Source of the DNA: Rhodococcus wratislaviensis
Lineage (GTDB): Bacteria > Actinomycetota > Actinomycetes > Mycobacteriales > Mycobacteriaceae
NCBI RefSeq assembly: GCF_900455735.1
Contig: NZ_UAUI01000001.1
Location: forward strand, 992,001 to 1,056,000
Direction: 5' to 3'
Length of the DNA stretch: 64,000 nt
In this document: piece after piece, positions 55,409 through 64,000 of the stretch
Position numbering within the stretch: the first letter of the stretch is position 1
Layout of the letters: each line of letters begins with the position of its first letter
Notes under the pieces: model-generated
Database searches by the model: none
What the model was told of the DNA's origin: nothing
The model's input: only the letters and a program-made list of their open reading frames with translations
Made by a program: the position numbers and the translations under genes

Positions 55409-55813
55409 TTATCCTGCCGTGATGTCTGCATAGCCGGCGGCGTCCAGCATTTCGGCCAGTGCCGCGTCGAGGGTCGCCTCGTCGTCGACACCGAGGTCCA
55501 CCAGCCACCCCTGCCCGTACGGCGCGGAGTTCACGAGTTCCGGGTTGCCGTCCAGATCGGCATTGGCGGCAACGACTTTCGCCGTCAGCGGCGCGAAGAT
55601 GTCGGAGACGCTCTTGGTGGATTCCACCTCGCCGAACGATTCGCCCGCCGTCACGTCCTCGTCGACCGCCGGAAGCTGGACGAACACGACGTCGCCGAGC
55701 TGGGACTGCGCGAAATCGGTGATGCCGACGCGTACCGTCGTGGGCCCCGTCCGCTCGACCCACTCGTGTTCGGCGGTGTACCGACGATCGGCGGGGATTT
55801 CGAGCTCACTCAC
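55409..55813 (-). CDS. gcvH: Glycine cleavage system H protein
   Basis: A 134-residue lipoyl carrier protein that shuttles the aminomethyl group between the P and T proteins. The lipoylation lysine is K67 in GEVESTKSVSDIFAP. The GTG start has an AAAGGAAG ribosome site. Although far from gcvP, it lies in the same conserved neighbourhood. Confidence 0.95.
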   Translation of the reverse strand: MSELEIPADRRYTAEHEWVERTGPTTVRVGITDFAQSQLGDVVFVQLPAVDEDVTAGESFGEVESTKSVSDIFAPLTAKVVAANADLDGNPELVNSAPYGQGWLVDLGVDDEATLDAALAEMLDAAGYADITAG

Positions 55814-55855
55814 AGTGGCTTCCTTTCGATGGCAATCCGCGGGCGGATGCGAAGA

Positions 55856-56602
55856 TCAATTTCCGGGCTGAGCGTATTGGCGAGGTTTCGCCTCCCGCAA
55901 GGCGGAGATCGTGACCTGCTGCGATTGTTCGATCGTCAGCTGTCCGCCGCTGCGCGCGACCGTGTCGACCACCCCGCCGGGAATGTTCAGGGCCGCCGCC
56001 AGAGTCGGCGGATCACCGATGGCGACCACCCCGTAGGGGGCGTTCACCTTCCGGCCGTCCACCGACACGCCGCCGGCCGAACCGGACACCCAGGAGTCGA
56101 CGCCGATCCGGATGGGCGGGCCCTCCGCACCCTGGATCTGGACGGCTTCGGCGCCGGCGGCACGCAATTCCTGCACGAGGTCGAGCAGAACCTCGGAGCC
56201 GACCCCCTTGTTGGGGTCGGTGATGCGCATCGTCACCCCCGGGCCGGTAGCCGGTGCGCTGCCGACCTGGATCGACAGTGCCGTCAACCGGGCCTGCGCC
56301 TCGTCGAGCGCCGCCCCGGAACTGCCACTCTGTTGCAACGTTGCCAAGGTCTGTTCCAGCGATGCGATCTCCTGCCGCAGAGCCGCCTCCCGCTGGTTCA
56401 GCGTGTCCAGGACGACCAGCAGATCCGCCGGGCTCGCCGAGTCGAGGGTGTCGCCGGACCCGGTGTTCTTCACCTGCGTCACGATCGCGATTCCCAGCCC
56501 GCCGAGCAGGAGCGCGGCCAGCAGCGCGAAGACGACGTGTGAGCGCTGCGACGTCGCCGGTTCGTTCCCGTGCAGTTCGTGTCTTCCCTCGTGTCCGCTC
56601 AC
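55856..56602 (-). CDS. DUF881 membrane protein, Rv1825 type
   Basis: A 248-residue protein with one N-terminal membrane helix (VVFALLAALLLGGLGIAIVTQV), a coiled region (REAALRQEIASLEQTLATLQQ), and the outer DUF881 domain (GPGVTMRITDPN, YGVVAIGDPPTLAAALNIPGG). GTG start at 56602 follows the Sbp stop by 7 nt. It is the third member of a DUF881-Sbp-DUF881 set linked in actinobacteria to cell-envelope and division processes. Confidence 0.87.
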   Translation of the reverse strand: MSGHEGRHELHGNEPATSQRSHVVFALLAALLLGGLGIAIVTQVKNTGSGDTLDSASPADLLVVLDTLNQREAALRQEIASLEQTLATLQQSGSSGAALDEAQARLTALSIQVGSAPATGPGVTMRITDPNKGVGSEVLLDLVQELRAAGAEAVQIQGAEGPPIRIGVDSWVSGSAGGVSVDGRKVNAPYGVVAIGDPPTLAAALNIPGGVVDTVARSGGQLTIEQSQQVTISALREAKPRQYAQPGN

Positions 56603-56609
56603 GCCGCGA

Positions 56610-57008
56610 TCACGCCCCGAACAGTCGTCGCCGGAGCGCGGCCGCGTTGCCGAAGATGCGGATGCCCAGCACGACGACGATCGCGGTGGACAACTGGGTC
56701 CCGACACCGAGTTGGTCACCGAGCCACACGATCAGGGCCGCCACCAGGACGTTGAACACGAACGAGACGACGAACACCTTCGAGTCGAAGATCTCGTCGA
56801 GGTACGCGCGCAAGCCGCCGAACACCGCGTCGAGCGCGGCGACGACGGCGATGGGCAGGTAGGGCTGCACGGCGTCGGGCACTTGCGGGCTGAACACCAC
56901 GCCCAGCACGATGCCCACGATCAGGGCGAGCACCCCGTAGATCGCGGATCCGCCCTTCAGTGCTGCCTTCATTCGTGTGACGCCTCCATTCGACTCCGCC
57001 GTTGTCAT
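56610..57008 (-). CDS. sbp: Sbp/DUF1290 small membrane protein
   Basis: A small protein of 132 residues with three hydrophobic segments. The core (IYGVLALIVGIVLGVVF, PYLPIAVVAALDAVFGGLRAYL, and VFVVSFVFNVLVAALIVWLGDQLGVG) is strongly conserved. ATG at 57008 overlaps the DUF881 stop; an ATG at 56972 with GGAGG upstream would give 120 residues, close to the mycobacterial length, and is a real alternative. Confidence 0.87.
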   Translation of the reverse strand: MTTAESNGGVTRMKAALKGGSAIYGVLALIVGIVLGVVFSPQVPDAVQPYLPIAVVAALDAVFGGLRAYLDEIFDSKVFVVSFVFNVLVAALIVWLGDQLGVGTQLSTAIVVVLGIRIFGNAAALRRRLFGA

Positions 57009-57868
57009 CGTGTTCCCACTTCCCGGGCAGCCCGCACTTCCCGCGCCGGGGCGGCGGGCAAGTGGAGATCGTCGGCCTCCGCCACCGCGAAGCCGATGCC
57101 GTACAACTGCGCCACGCTGGACATCCGCAGGTAAGCGTCGCTCACCACGAATCCGGTCTGCATCGGCCCTTGCGGGCCGATCGCTGAGACCACGTACGGC
57201 GAGAACACCGGCTGATTGTCCACGAGCATCGCGCCACCCGCCTGCCGGATCGTCACCGACGGCCCGATCCGCACGTCCCCGACCGCGATGGCCTCGGCGC
57301 CGCTCGCCCACAGCGAATTGACCACCGACTGGAGGTCGCGGTCGAGCACCACGGCCTTCCCCCCGACACTGCGCTGGGACGAGTCGGACAGGTTGGGCTT
57401 GGCCGCGGGGTCCGTCAACGTCACGGTGAGCCCGGGACCGTGCACGGCCTCGACTCCGGCGTCTCCCTCGAGGCCACGAAGCTCGTCGAGCAGTGCCGCA
57501 CCCCGGGCGTCGCCGGCCAGCGCGGTGGCGCGCGCGTCGTCGGTCTGTGTCGACAGCGTGTCCCGGGTGGCGGCGAGGGCGCCCGCCCGGTCCTCGGCGT
57601 CCTGCACCTTGCTCAGAAGCTCGGACCGCACCTGCTCGGTGCCGGGAAGCCGTTCGGTCGCCTGCCGGTAGGCGACCGACAGCACCAGACCCACGAGCAG
57701 CGCACCGATCGCGACCCACACCTGCTGACCGACCCGCGTCTGCCGTGAATGTCCCTGTTCACGATCCTCCGCCGCACCCTCGTAGCCGGGGTCCAGATGA
57801 TCGTTCATCAGAGACCGCAGCAGGGACGGCACCGGATTCCTGCGGATGCCGGAATCTGTCCGTTTCAT
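57005..57868 (-). CDS. DUF881 membrane protein, Rv1823 type
   Basis: A 287-residue protein with a basic cytoplasmic N-terminus, one membrane helix (VWVAIGALLVGLVLSVAY), a coiled region and an outer DUF881 domain (VHGPGLTVTLTDPAAKPN, DLQSVVNSLWASGAEAIAVGDVRI, YVVSAIGPQGPM). The ATG at 57868 overlaps the phosphatidyltransferase stop and its end overlaps Sbp, so the cluster is translationally linked. Confidence 0.87.
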   Translation of the reverse strand: MKRTDSGIRRNPVPSLLRSLMNDHLDPGYEGAAEDREQGHSRQTRVGQQVWVAIGALLVGLVLSVAYRQATERLPGTEQVRSELLSKVQDAEDRAGALAATRDTLSTQTDDARATALAGDARGAALLDELRGLEGDAGVEAVHGPGLTVTLTDPAAKPNLSDSSQRSVGGKAVVLDRDLQSVVNSLWASGAEAIAVGDVRIGPSVTIRQAGGAMLVDNQPVFSPYVVSAIGPQGPMQTGFVVSDAYLRMSSVAQLYGIGFAVAEADDLHLPAAPAREVRAAREVGTR

Positions 57869-58491
57869 CAATGGACCTCGCGTTCCTCGCCGCCCGGTCC
57901 TCGCACGGGAACGGTGCGCGCGACGGTCAGCGCGTTCACGGTGTAGAGCAACCCGGTCCACACGTACAGCACCGTGCCCCAGATCAGGAGCGCCGCGCCG
58001 AGCGGCTCCGCCACGGTCGCGATGCTCCAGTCACCGTGCGCCGCGAGGGTCATGGGCAGCGCGAACATCAGCAGGAACGTGGCACCCTTGCCGAGGTACA
58101 TCACGTCGGGGGGTGGCAGACCGCGGCGTCGGTAGATGAGCAGCGTGAGCGCGAGAACGGCGTCGCGGCCGATCAGGATGGCCGCCACCCACCACGGGAT
58201 GAATCCGCGCAGGACGAACGTCACCAGCGTCGTGACGACGTAGAGCCGATCGACGAAGGGGTCGAGCAGCGCACCCAGCTTCGACGATTGGTCCAGGATC
58301 CGCGCCAGCTTGCCGTCGAGCCAGTCGGTGAAGCCGCTGATCATGAGGATCGCGAGCGCCCACCCGTCGGAATGGGTGACGAGCAGCAGGTACACGAACA
58401 GCGGCACCCCGAGGAGTCGAACCACGCTCAGGAGGTTCGGGACGGTCACGATCCGGTCCGACCGCGCAGTGTCCCGGTCCACCGAATTCAC
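57868..58491 (-). CDS. CDP-alcohol phosphatidyltransferase, PgsA2-like
   Basis: A 207-residue membrane enzyme. The CDP-alcohol motif D-G-x2-A-R...G-x3-D-x3-D is complete in DWLDGKLARI and GALLDPFVDR. Six hydrophobic segments are present. Candidates are phosphatidylglycerol phosphate or cardiolipin-type synthases; M. tuberculosis has PgsA2 (Rv1822) here. The GTG at 58491 has a GGGGAG site upstream, ruling out the longer frame from 58554. Confidence 0.88.
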   Translation of the reverse strand: MNSVDRDTARSDRIVTVPNLLSVVRLLGVPLFVYLLLVTHSDGWALAILMISGFTDWLDGKLARILDQSSKLGALLDPFVDRLYVVTTLVTFVLRGFIPWWVAAILIGRDAVLALTLLIYRRRGLPPPDVMYLGKGATFLLMFALPMTLAAHGDWSIATVAEPLGAALLIWGTVLYVWTGLLYTVNALTVARTVPVRGPGGEEREVH

Positions 58492-58606
58492 CAAAATCTC
58501 CCCAGCGTCGAGTGCGGACCTGTCTTCGGGCGCTCGTCGCACCGCTCTCGCCACTCTTCCACAACCGGGATGGTGTTCAGTCGATCGTCCCGTCCGTCCG
58601 GCCGTG

Positions 58607-59662
58607 TCATTCGCCCCGCGCGACGCCCGGTCGCGGTGGGGCCGGAACCCGCGCTACGGCGTCCGCGGTCAGACTTCCCAGGTACAGCCACCCGTCGTGT
58701 TCCCGCACACCGGTGACAGGTGAATAGCTGCCCTTGCCTCCGCGCAGGCTGTGGACGATCTCGCCGCGGTGATCGAGGGCGATCACCCAGCCGGCGTGCT
58801 CCGGATTCGGTTGCACGGCCTCCGGCAGGTTCGCTGCGACGATGCGCAGCGTGGGGTACGGCGCGAGCAGGTCCAGCAACCGCATCCGCGGGCTGTAGAG
58901 CGCCACCCAGAACAGCCCGTCACGTGTCTGGGACGTCATGTTGTCCGGTATGCCGGGCAGATTCGCGGCCCACACCGACGCCGCACCCTGCGACGGGCCG
59001 GTCAGGTCGACGCGGGAGATCTGGTACGAGCCGGTCTCGGCGACGAGGACGAACGATTCGTCCGAGGCCAGTCCCACGCCGTTGGCGAACTGCAGTCCTT
59101 CGGCGAGGAGGTCGGTCTCCCCTGTCCGCGGGTCCAGGCGCAGCAGGCGGCCGGTCCCCCGGTGCTCGAGAAGGTCGTAGCGGTGGTCGGCGATCGTGAA
59201 GTGCGCCGAGGAGTCGGTGAAGTACACGATGCCGTCCCGGCCGACCGCCGAGTTGTTGCACGCCACGAGCGGGCGCCCGGCCGCGGCGTCGGCCAGCACG
59301 TCGACGCGCCCCTTCTCGTCGACCCTCAGCACACCGCGCTCGGCGTCGCAGACCAGGAATCGGCCGTCGTCCAGGACCTCGACTCCGAGGGGGCGCCCGC
59401 GGGTGTTCGCGAGTTCGGTGGCACCGCCTCGGCTGTCGAACCGCCAGATCCGGCCGTCGTTGCCTCCGGTGACCACCCGGCCGTCGTGATCGACGGCAAC
59501 GTCCTCCGGGCCTTCTCCGGTAGGGAGCGTCCAGCGGTGCGCGCCGTCGAGCACACCGTTGGGAGCGAGCACTCCCGTGAGGGGTGGCGGCGGGGCGTGC
59601 CAGACGACGGGGTCGACACCGGTGCGGTCGAGCTTGCGGGCGAGAGACTCGAAGAGGGTCAC
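58607..59662 (-). CDS. SMP-30/gluconolactonase/strictosidine-synthase-like protein
   Basis: A 351-residue beta-propeller of the SMP-30/LRE-like region group (GPEDVAVDHDGRVVTGG, ACNNSAVGRDGIVYFTDSSAHF, FANGVGLASDESFVLVAETGSYQISRV, GIPDNM). It could be a lactonase or strictosidine-synthase-like hydrolase; the substrate is unknown. The GTG is 8 nt from a TAATCT hexamer, suggesting a leaderless message. It is followed by 115 bp before the phosphatidyltransferase start. Confidence 0.83.
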   Translation of the reverse strand: MTLFESLARKLDRTGVDPVVWHAPPPPLTGVLAPNGVLDGAHRWTLPTGEGPEDVAVDHDGRVVTGGNDGRIWRFDSRGGATELANTRGRPLGVEVLDDGRFLVCDAERGVLRVDEKGRVDVLADAAAGRPLVACNNSAVGRDGIVYFTDSSAHFTIADHRYDLLEHRGTGRLLRLDPRTGETDLLAEGLQFANGVGLASDESFVLVAETGSYQISRVDLTGPSQGAASVWAANLPGIPDNMTSQTRDGLFWVALYSPRMRLLDLLAPYPTLRIVAANLPEAVQPNPEHAGWVIALDHRGEIVHSLRGGKGSYSPVTGVREHDGWLYLGSLTADAVARVPAPPRPGVARGE

Positions 59663-59670
59663 GAACTGTG

Positions 59671-59676
59671 AGATTA
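59671..59676 (-). promoter_or_regulatory. Candidate -10 element of the SMP-30-like gene
   Basis: Minus-strand TAATCT lies 8 nt before the GTG at 59662 in the 42-bp gap after the Nudix gene, without a ribosome-binding site. Confidence 0.35.
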
Positions 59677-59704
59677 GTCGTGCCCGCCGGTCGATGGGGT
59701 CTCG

Positions 59705-60322
59705 CTAACGCCAGGCGAAGACCGGCTGGTCGAAACCGTCGATCCGGGTGTGCCTGCCGTGCAGCGCGACCTCCCGGAACTGGTACACGACTGCGCCTGT
59801 CGGGGCGTGCACGAGGTGACGCCGGAACGGCCATTGGATCACCGGTTTCGACGATTCGGGGATCTCGACGAACCGCGGCTCCGCGTCGATTTCGGGAACG
59901 CCCACCGAGAACACTTCCGCCACTTCCTCGCGGTTGGGGACGAGCGACGTGATCGGCTGGTCCGACCACACGACGAACGGTGTGATGACGTACCCGGAGC
60001 GGGTGACATAGTCGTCGAGCCGGCCGAGCACCGCGGACGGCTCCACGTCGAGGCCGAGTTCCTCGTGCAGCTCGCGCCGGGCGGCGTCCTCGCCGGTCTC
60101 CCCCGGATCCACTCCGCCGCCGGGCAACGCGAACTGCCCCGGGTGCGCGCGCATCTTGCTGGGGCGCATGGTCAGCGGAACGGCCTGACCGTCGGCGCCG
60201 TCGTTCATCACGGCGATCACGACCGCCGCGGACCGCCGATTCGTCGGGTCCACGATCCGTGGTTCGAAGCGCGCCAGCGCGTCGGCGAGCCGGTCCCTGC
60301 TCAGTGCGTGCCCATTCACCAT
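59705..60322 (-). CDS. Nudix hydrolase, CoA-pyrophosphatase-like
   Basis: A 205-residue Nudix protein with the catalytic box GGGVDPGETGEDAARRELHEELGL, preceded by MRAHPGQFALPGG, which recalls CoA diphosphatases of the NudL type. The substrate remains open. ATG at 60322 lies 6 nt from the -10-like TACTGT (60329-60334), which favours it over a GTG at 60325. Confidence 0.85.
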   Translation of the reverse strand: MVNGHALSRDRLADALARFEPRIVDPTNRRSAAVVIAVMNDGADGQAVPLTMRPSKMRAHPGQFALPGGGVDPGETGEDAARRELHEELGLDVEPSAVLGRLDDYVTRSGYVITPFVVWSDQPITSLVPNREEVAEVFSVGVPEIDAEPRFVEIPESSKPVIQWPFRRHLVHAPTGAVVYQFREVALHGRHTRIDGFDQPVFAWR

Positions 60323-60394
60323 CACCCGACAGTATCGCCAGTCGCGGCGAAACCCACGCTTCGATCCTCCGCGTTTCGAACCCCGCGCCGGCCG

Positions 60395-61915
60395 TCAGCC
60401 GAGCAACTGCTGCCTGATCTCGTTCTTGAGGACCTTCCCCAGCTTGGAACGAGGCAGATCGGGCCAGACCAGGATTTCCTTCGGGGTCTTCACACTGCCG
60501 ATGCGCGCTTTCACGAACGCCGTGAGTGCGTCGGCCTCGATCGGTGTTCCGGCTCGGGACTGGACGACGGCGACGACACGTTCACCCCATTTCTCGTCGG
60601 GGAGCCCGATCACCCCGCAGTCCTGGATTCCGGGGTACGCCATGAGCGCCTGTTCCACTTCGACGGAATAGACGTTGAACCCGCCGGTGATGATCATGTC
60701 CTTGGCCCGGTCGACGATGTACAGGAAGTTGTCGTCGTCGAGGTACCCGATGTCGCCCGTGTGATGCCAGCCGTGCGCCGACGCCTCCTGCGTCGCAACG
60801 GGATTCTTGTAGTACCCCGTCATGACGAGCGAGCTGCGCACGACCACTTCGCCTCGCTCACCGGCAGGCAGCAGCGTCCCCTGCCCGTCCATGATCGCGA
60901 CGGTGACCAGCGGGGAGGGCCTGCCCGCGGAGCTCAGCCGGGCGGTCGCGACCGAGCCGTCCGCGTGGAAATGGTCTTTCGGCGCCATCGTCGCGATCAT
61001 CATCGGCGCCTCGCTCTGCCCGAACAGCTGCGCCATCACCGGCCCGATCCGGGTCAGCGCCTCGTCGAGCCGGGTCGGCGAGATCGGCGCCGCGCCGTAC
61101 CAGAAGCACTGCAGCGAGCTCAGGTCCGTCGTCTCCAGGTCGGCGTGGTCCAGCAGCATGTAGATCAGGGTCGGCGGGAGGAACGTGTGGGTGACGCGGT
61201 TCCGGTCGATGTGCGCGAGGAACTGCCCCAGGTCGGGCGCGGGCATGATGACCACCTGCCCGCCGAGGGCGAGGATCGGAAAGCACAGGACGCCGGCCGC
61301 GTGCGTCAACGGCGCGAGTGCGAGGTAGACCGGTCTGCCGTCGAACGGGTAGCTCATCAGGGTCAGCGCAGACATCGTCTCGATGTTCCGGCCGGTGAGC
61401 ATCACACCCTTCGGCTTCCCCGTCGTCCCGCCGGTGCCGACGATCAGCGCGAGGTCGTCGACGGGCTCGGCGTCGAGACGTTCGGTACCCAGCCAGTCGT
61501 CGAACGGGTGGGCGTACTCCTCGTCGCCGTCGAGACACACGAGGGTCGTCAGCAGCGGCAATTGCTGCCGGATCCGATCGACCAAGGGCGCGAACGCCTT
61601 CTGGAAGATCAGGCAGCGACAGTCGAAGAGGTCGAGCAGGTCCCGATTCTCCGCGGCCTCGTTCCGCGGGTTGATCGGGCACCACACCGCCCCCGCCCGG
61701 CTGATCCCGAACACGCAGGAGAACGCGGTCGGGTCGTTGCCGGACAGGACGGCCACCTTATCGCCCGCGGCGATCCCCGACCGTGCCAGCGCGGCCGCGA
61801 CGCGCCGGCTCAGGTCCTGGACATCGGCGTACGACAGTGTCCGGTCGCCCATCGTCAGGCACGGCTCCGACGGTCCGAGCGAGGCACCCTTGTCGAGGTA
61901 GTCGGTCAAGCGCAT
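60395..61915 (-). CDS. Fatty-acid/acyl-CoA-ligase-like AMP-forming enzyme
   Basis: A 506-residue ANL-superfamily enzyme. The ATP motif is TGGTTGKPKGVMLT, and the C-terminal motifs are GYLDDDNFLYIVDRAKDMIITGG and the catalytic lysine region PRSKLGKVLKNEI. It activates a carboxylic acid to its CoA ester; the acid is not known. The gene is 34 bp after a saccharopine-dehydrogenase-like gene and in line with an SDR, which suggests a small lipid or steroid catabolic operon. Confidence 0.88.
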   Translation of the reverse strand: MRLTDYLDKGASLGPSEPCLTMGDRTLSYADVQDLSRRVAAALARSGIAAGDKVAVLSGNDPTAFSCVFGISRAGAVWCPINPRNEAAENRDLLDLFDCRCLIFQKAFAPLVDRIRQQLPLLTTLVCLDGDEEYAHPFDDWLGTERLDAEPVDDLALIVGTGGTTGKPKGVMLTGRNIETMSALTLMSYPFDGRPVYLALAPLTHAAGVLCFPILALGGQVVIMPAPDLGQFLAHIDRNRVTHTFLPPTLIYMLLDHADLETTDLSSLQCFWYGAAPISPTRLDEALTRIGPVMAQLFGQSEAPMMIATMAPKDHFHADGSVATARLSSAGRPSPLVTVAIMDGQGTLLPAGERGEVVVRSSLVMTGYYKNPVATQEASAHGWHHTGDIGYLDDDNFLYIVDRAKDMIITGGFNVYSVEVEQALMAYPGIQDCGVIGLPDEKWGERVVAVVQSRAGTPIEADALTAFVKARIGSVKTPKEILVWPDLPRSKLGKVLKNEIRQQLLG

Positions 61916-61949
61916 CGTGCGGTCCTCCTCGAAGTCGCGGCCGGGACGA

Positions 61950-63071
61950 TCAGCTCTGCACGGTGAGAACCGGCTCCATCACGAGGCCGAAGCTGCGCAG
62001 GATTCCGAGAAGTTCGCGATGCCCGAACGCCTGGCACGCCGACGCGAGACCCGTCCGCTTCGGAGGCTGCTGCAACAGGGAGTACGCGGCGTACGCCTGC
62101 AGGAGCCCCGTCTGTTTGTAGTTGCAGTTTCCGTGGATGACGCAGTGCGCCCGACCCAGCGGGCCCGACGCGTACACGGAGTCCAGCGACGTGTTGACGC
62201 GCGGGTTCTCCCTCGGCGGCATTCCCGCCTGCACGGAGCCGGCGATCTCCGCGAGGGCCGCGTCCTGCTCGTCCGCGGGAAGGGTCTTGATCTGCTCCTC
62301 GACCATCTTCTGCGTCGCGACGACACCCTCCATCACGGAACGGTCGAACACGCCTCCTGCCGCCTTCACGTTCGCCACCCGCGGATCGTCCTTGAACCAC
62401 ACGGGATGGCAGGTGCCGCCCCACGGCAGCGCGAGGGCCATCTGGTGCTGTCCCGGCACCACGACGTCGAATGTGGTACCAGGGTCCCACTTCTCGTACC
62501 GGTTCTGTTCGAGGTAGTACCAGTCGGCCTTGAGGATCGTGAAGATCGTCTGCGTGGACGCGTAGGTGGGAAAGCCCTTCCACAACACCAGGATGTCGAG
62601 AGTGTCCAACCCCGGCGTCTCCAGCGCGATGTTCGCGGCGATTTCACCGGTGGTGTACATCTGCGCGACGCCCGGAGACAGCAGCAGCCCCTTCTCCGCG
62701 AACTTGTCGCCGAACTTCGCCTGCACGTCCAGAACCCAGTCCTGCTCACCGGTCGTGTCGGTGTAATGACAGCCCGCGGCGAGAGCCGCCTCGACGACGA
62801 CGGCGCCGTGCTTGATGAACGGGCCGACCATGTTGCTGACAACCCGTGCGCCGCTGAACAGTTCGGTCAGCGCCGGCACAGTGTGCTCCACCTCGACCAC
62901 CTCGTGGTCGACGGTGTCCAGCCCGGGGATGCGGTCCAGCACTTCCTGGATCCGCTTCTTGTCCCGGCCCGCGGCGACGAACGGAATGTTGAACTCGCGC
63001 AGGTATTCACACACGAGCCGCCCGGTGTAACCGGAGACTCCGTAGACGATGACGGGCTTCTTGTCGGTCAT
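61950..63071 (-). CDS. Saccharopine-dehydrogenase-like protein, DUF5938 type
   Basis: A 373-residue protein with an N-terminal Rossmann domain (VIVYGVSGYTGRLVCEYL, then VVSNMVGPFIKHGAVVVEAALAAG and YTDTTGEQDWV). The C-terminal half is distinctive (GTTFDVVVPGQHQMALALPWGGTCHPVWF). Rhodococcal relatives sit in lipid-catabolic clusters. Its reaction is unknown. It begins 41 bp after the SDR stop. Confidence 0.8.
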   Translation of the reverse strand: MTDKKPVIVYGVSGYTGRLVCEYLREFNIPFVAAGRDKKRIQEVLDRIPGLDTVDHEVVEVEHTVPALTELFSGARVVSNMVGPFIKHGAVVVEAALAAGCHYTDTTGEQDWVLDVQAKFGDKFAEKGLLLSPGVAQMYTTGEIAANIALETPGLDTLDILVLWKGFPTYASTQTIFTILKADWYYLEQNRYEKWDPGTTFDVVVPGQHQMALALPWGGTCHPVWFKDDPRVANVKAAGGVFDRSVMEGVVATQKMVEEQIKTLPADEQDAALAEIAGSVQAGMPPRENPRVNTSLDSVYASGPLGRAHCVIHGNCNYKQTGLLQAYAAYSLLQQPPKRTGLASACQAFGHRELLGILRSFGLVMEPVLTVQS

Positions 63072-63112
63072 GACGTGCCTTTCAGAATGTGAGAAGAGTC
63101 CGGGGAGATCGG

Positions 63113-63916
63113 TTACATGCCCATGCCACCGTCGACCGGCAGGCCGATTCCGGTGACGAAGCGAGCGGCGTCGGAGGCCAGGAAGACGACGGTGTCGGCG
63201 ATGTCCGCGACCTCGCCGAGTCGCCCGAGCGGCGTCAGGCCGATCACGTCGGCCACCGCGGCGTCGGCGCTGGGCCACAGTCCGAGCCTCTCCATGTCGG
63301 CGGCCAGCCCGAGTCCCATCTCCGTGGCGACCAGCCCGGGGTACACGCAGTTCACGCGGACGCCGTACCCGAGTTTGCCTGCCTCTTGGGCCGCGACCCG
63401 GGTCAGCCGGTCGACGGCCGACTTGGTGGCGGAGTACCCGGCGATACCCGGGAACGGGATCGTCGCGGCCACCGACGAGACGTTGACGATCGCCCCGCCC
63501 GCTCCCGCCGCGCCTCCGGGACGCATGGCGCGCAGACCGTGTTTCAGACCGAGCGCGACACCGAGAATATTGACGTCGCACATCCGGCGGATGTCGGCGG
63601 GATCGATGTCGACCACGAGTGACGAGATCTCGATGCCCGCGTTGTTGACGAGGAGGTCGAATCCGCCGAGTTGCTCCACGGTGGCGGCGACGGCGCGCTC
63701 CCAGTTGCCGTCGTCGGTGACGTCGAGTTTCACGAATCCGGTGTCGACGCCGGACTTCCCGACGGAATCGGCGGTCGCGTGCCCCTCCTCCTCGAGGACG
63801 TCGCCGATCACGACCGCCGCACCGGCGTCGGCGAGGGCGGCAGCCATACCGGCGCCCAACCCCTTCGCACCACCGGTGACCAGCGCTTTCCGTCCTGCAA
63901 GATCACTCACGCTCAT
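63113..63916 (-). CDS. Short-chain dehydrogenase/reductase
   Basis: A 267-residue classical SDR. The cofactor motif is TGGAKGLGAGMA, NNAG is present (LLVNNAGIE), and the catalytic S...YxxxK reads NVSSVAATIPFPGIAGYSATKSA. The end GIGLPVDGGMGM is typical. The ATG at 63916 matches the family N-terminus; a longer frame to 63955 is less likely. It heads the minus-strand group with the two preceding enzymes. The last 84 bases of the window (63917-64000) show no further gene. Confidence 0.9.
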   Translation of the reverse strand: MSVSDLAGRKALVTGGAKGLGAGMAAALADAGAAVVIGDVLEEEGHATADSVGKSGVDTGFVKLDVTDDGNWERAVAATVEQLGGFDLLVNNAGIEISSLVVDIDPADIRRMCDVNILGVALGLKHGLRAMRPGGAAGAGGAIVNVSSVAATIPFPGIAGYSATKSAVDRLTRVAAQEAGKLGYGVRVNCVYPGLVATEMGLGLAADMERLGLWPSADAAVADVIGLTPLGRLGEVADIADTVVFLASDAARFVTGIGLPVDGGMGM

Positions 63917-64000
63917 TCCGACCTGCCTTCGTACGAGACGATTCGCGGAAACCACGTCACGAGACCGAGCCCTGCAATGTGGTGTGGATCACAGAGTATT

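Overview
The window reads as a high-GC mycolata actinobacterial chromosome, most likely Rhodococcus. The support is a mycothiol gene (mshC), GarA with its conserved threonine pair, a heme-uptake operon under a DtxR/IdeR-type iron box, pervasive GTG starts, promoters placed only 6-8 nt from the start codon, and gene order that in several blocks matches what I remember of Mycobacterium tuberculosis (metH-PAC2; mshC to uppP; lppL-pyrD-PEBP-M20 peptidase; glcB-VWA protein; gcvP through pgsA2). Assignments rest on reading the translations; no database search was run.

Layout. 1-4.2 kb: metH (cut by the left edge) divergent from a PAC2-family gene. 4.2-24.2 kb: a variable block holding an MFS exporter, nitrite reductase nirBD, a large acyltransferase with an SGNH-like domain, an AhpD-like protein, a DUF3224 protein, an AraC regulator, a small helix-hairpin-helix protein, an XRE-cupin regulator divergent from a His-rich methyltransferase, a winged-helix protein, a tail-anchored Hsp70/actin-like protein, and a three-gene operon jetA-jetB-jetC of the Wadjet type I family with no jetD nuclease gene next to it. 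24.2-28.6 kb: mshC, SCO1664-like, DUF3090, histidine phosphatase and uppP on the minus strand. 28.9-33.6 kb: an aldo/keto-reductase-like protein lacking catalytic residues, then heme oxygenase plus heme ABC importer. 33.6-38.6 kb: hypothetical, lipoprotein, DUF5703, pyrD, PEBP protein, M20 peptidase, tRNA-Leu(GAG). 38.7-43.7 kb: zinc-knuckle SDR-like protein, universal stress protein, DUF2784, saccharopine-dehydrogenase-like protein, and a TauE/SafE permease preceded by a short ORF ending in Cys-Cys-stop. 43.8-49.1 kb: glcB, a VWA protein and a metallophosphoesterase. 49.1-58.5 kb: gcvP behind a tandem glycine riboswitch, two MerR regulators, a DUF151 nuclease, garA, gcvH, the DUF881-Sbp-DUF881 membrane cluster and a CDP-alcohol phosphatidyltransferase. 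58.6-64 kb: SMP-30-like protein, Nudix hydrolase, acyl-CoA-ligase-like enzyme, saccharopine-dehydrogenase-like protein and an SDR.

The most notable items are the JetABC operon without JetD, closed by a perfect 22-bp inverted repeat that overlaps the mshC stop codon; the candidate cysteine-attenuator peptide upstream of the TauE/SafE permease; two oxidoreductase-fold proteins (AKR and SDR) missing catalytic residues; and a recurrent leaderless promoter layout, including three back-to-back divergent pairs.
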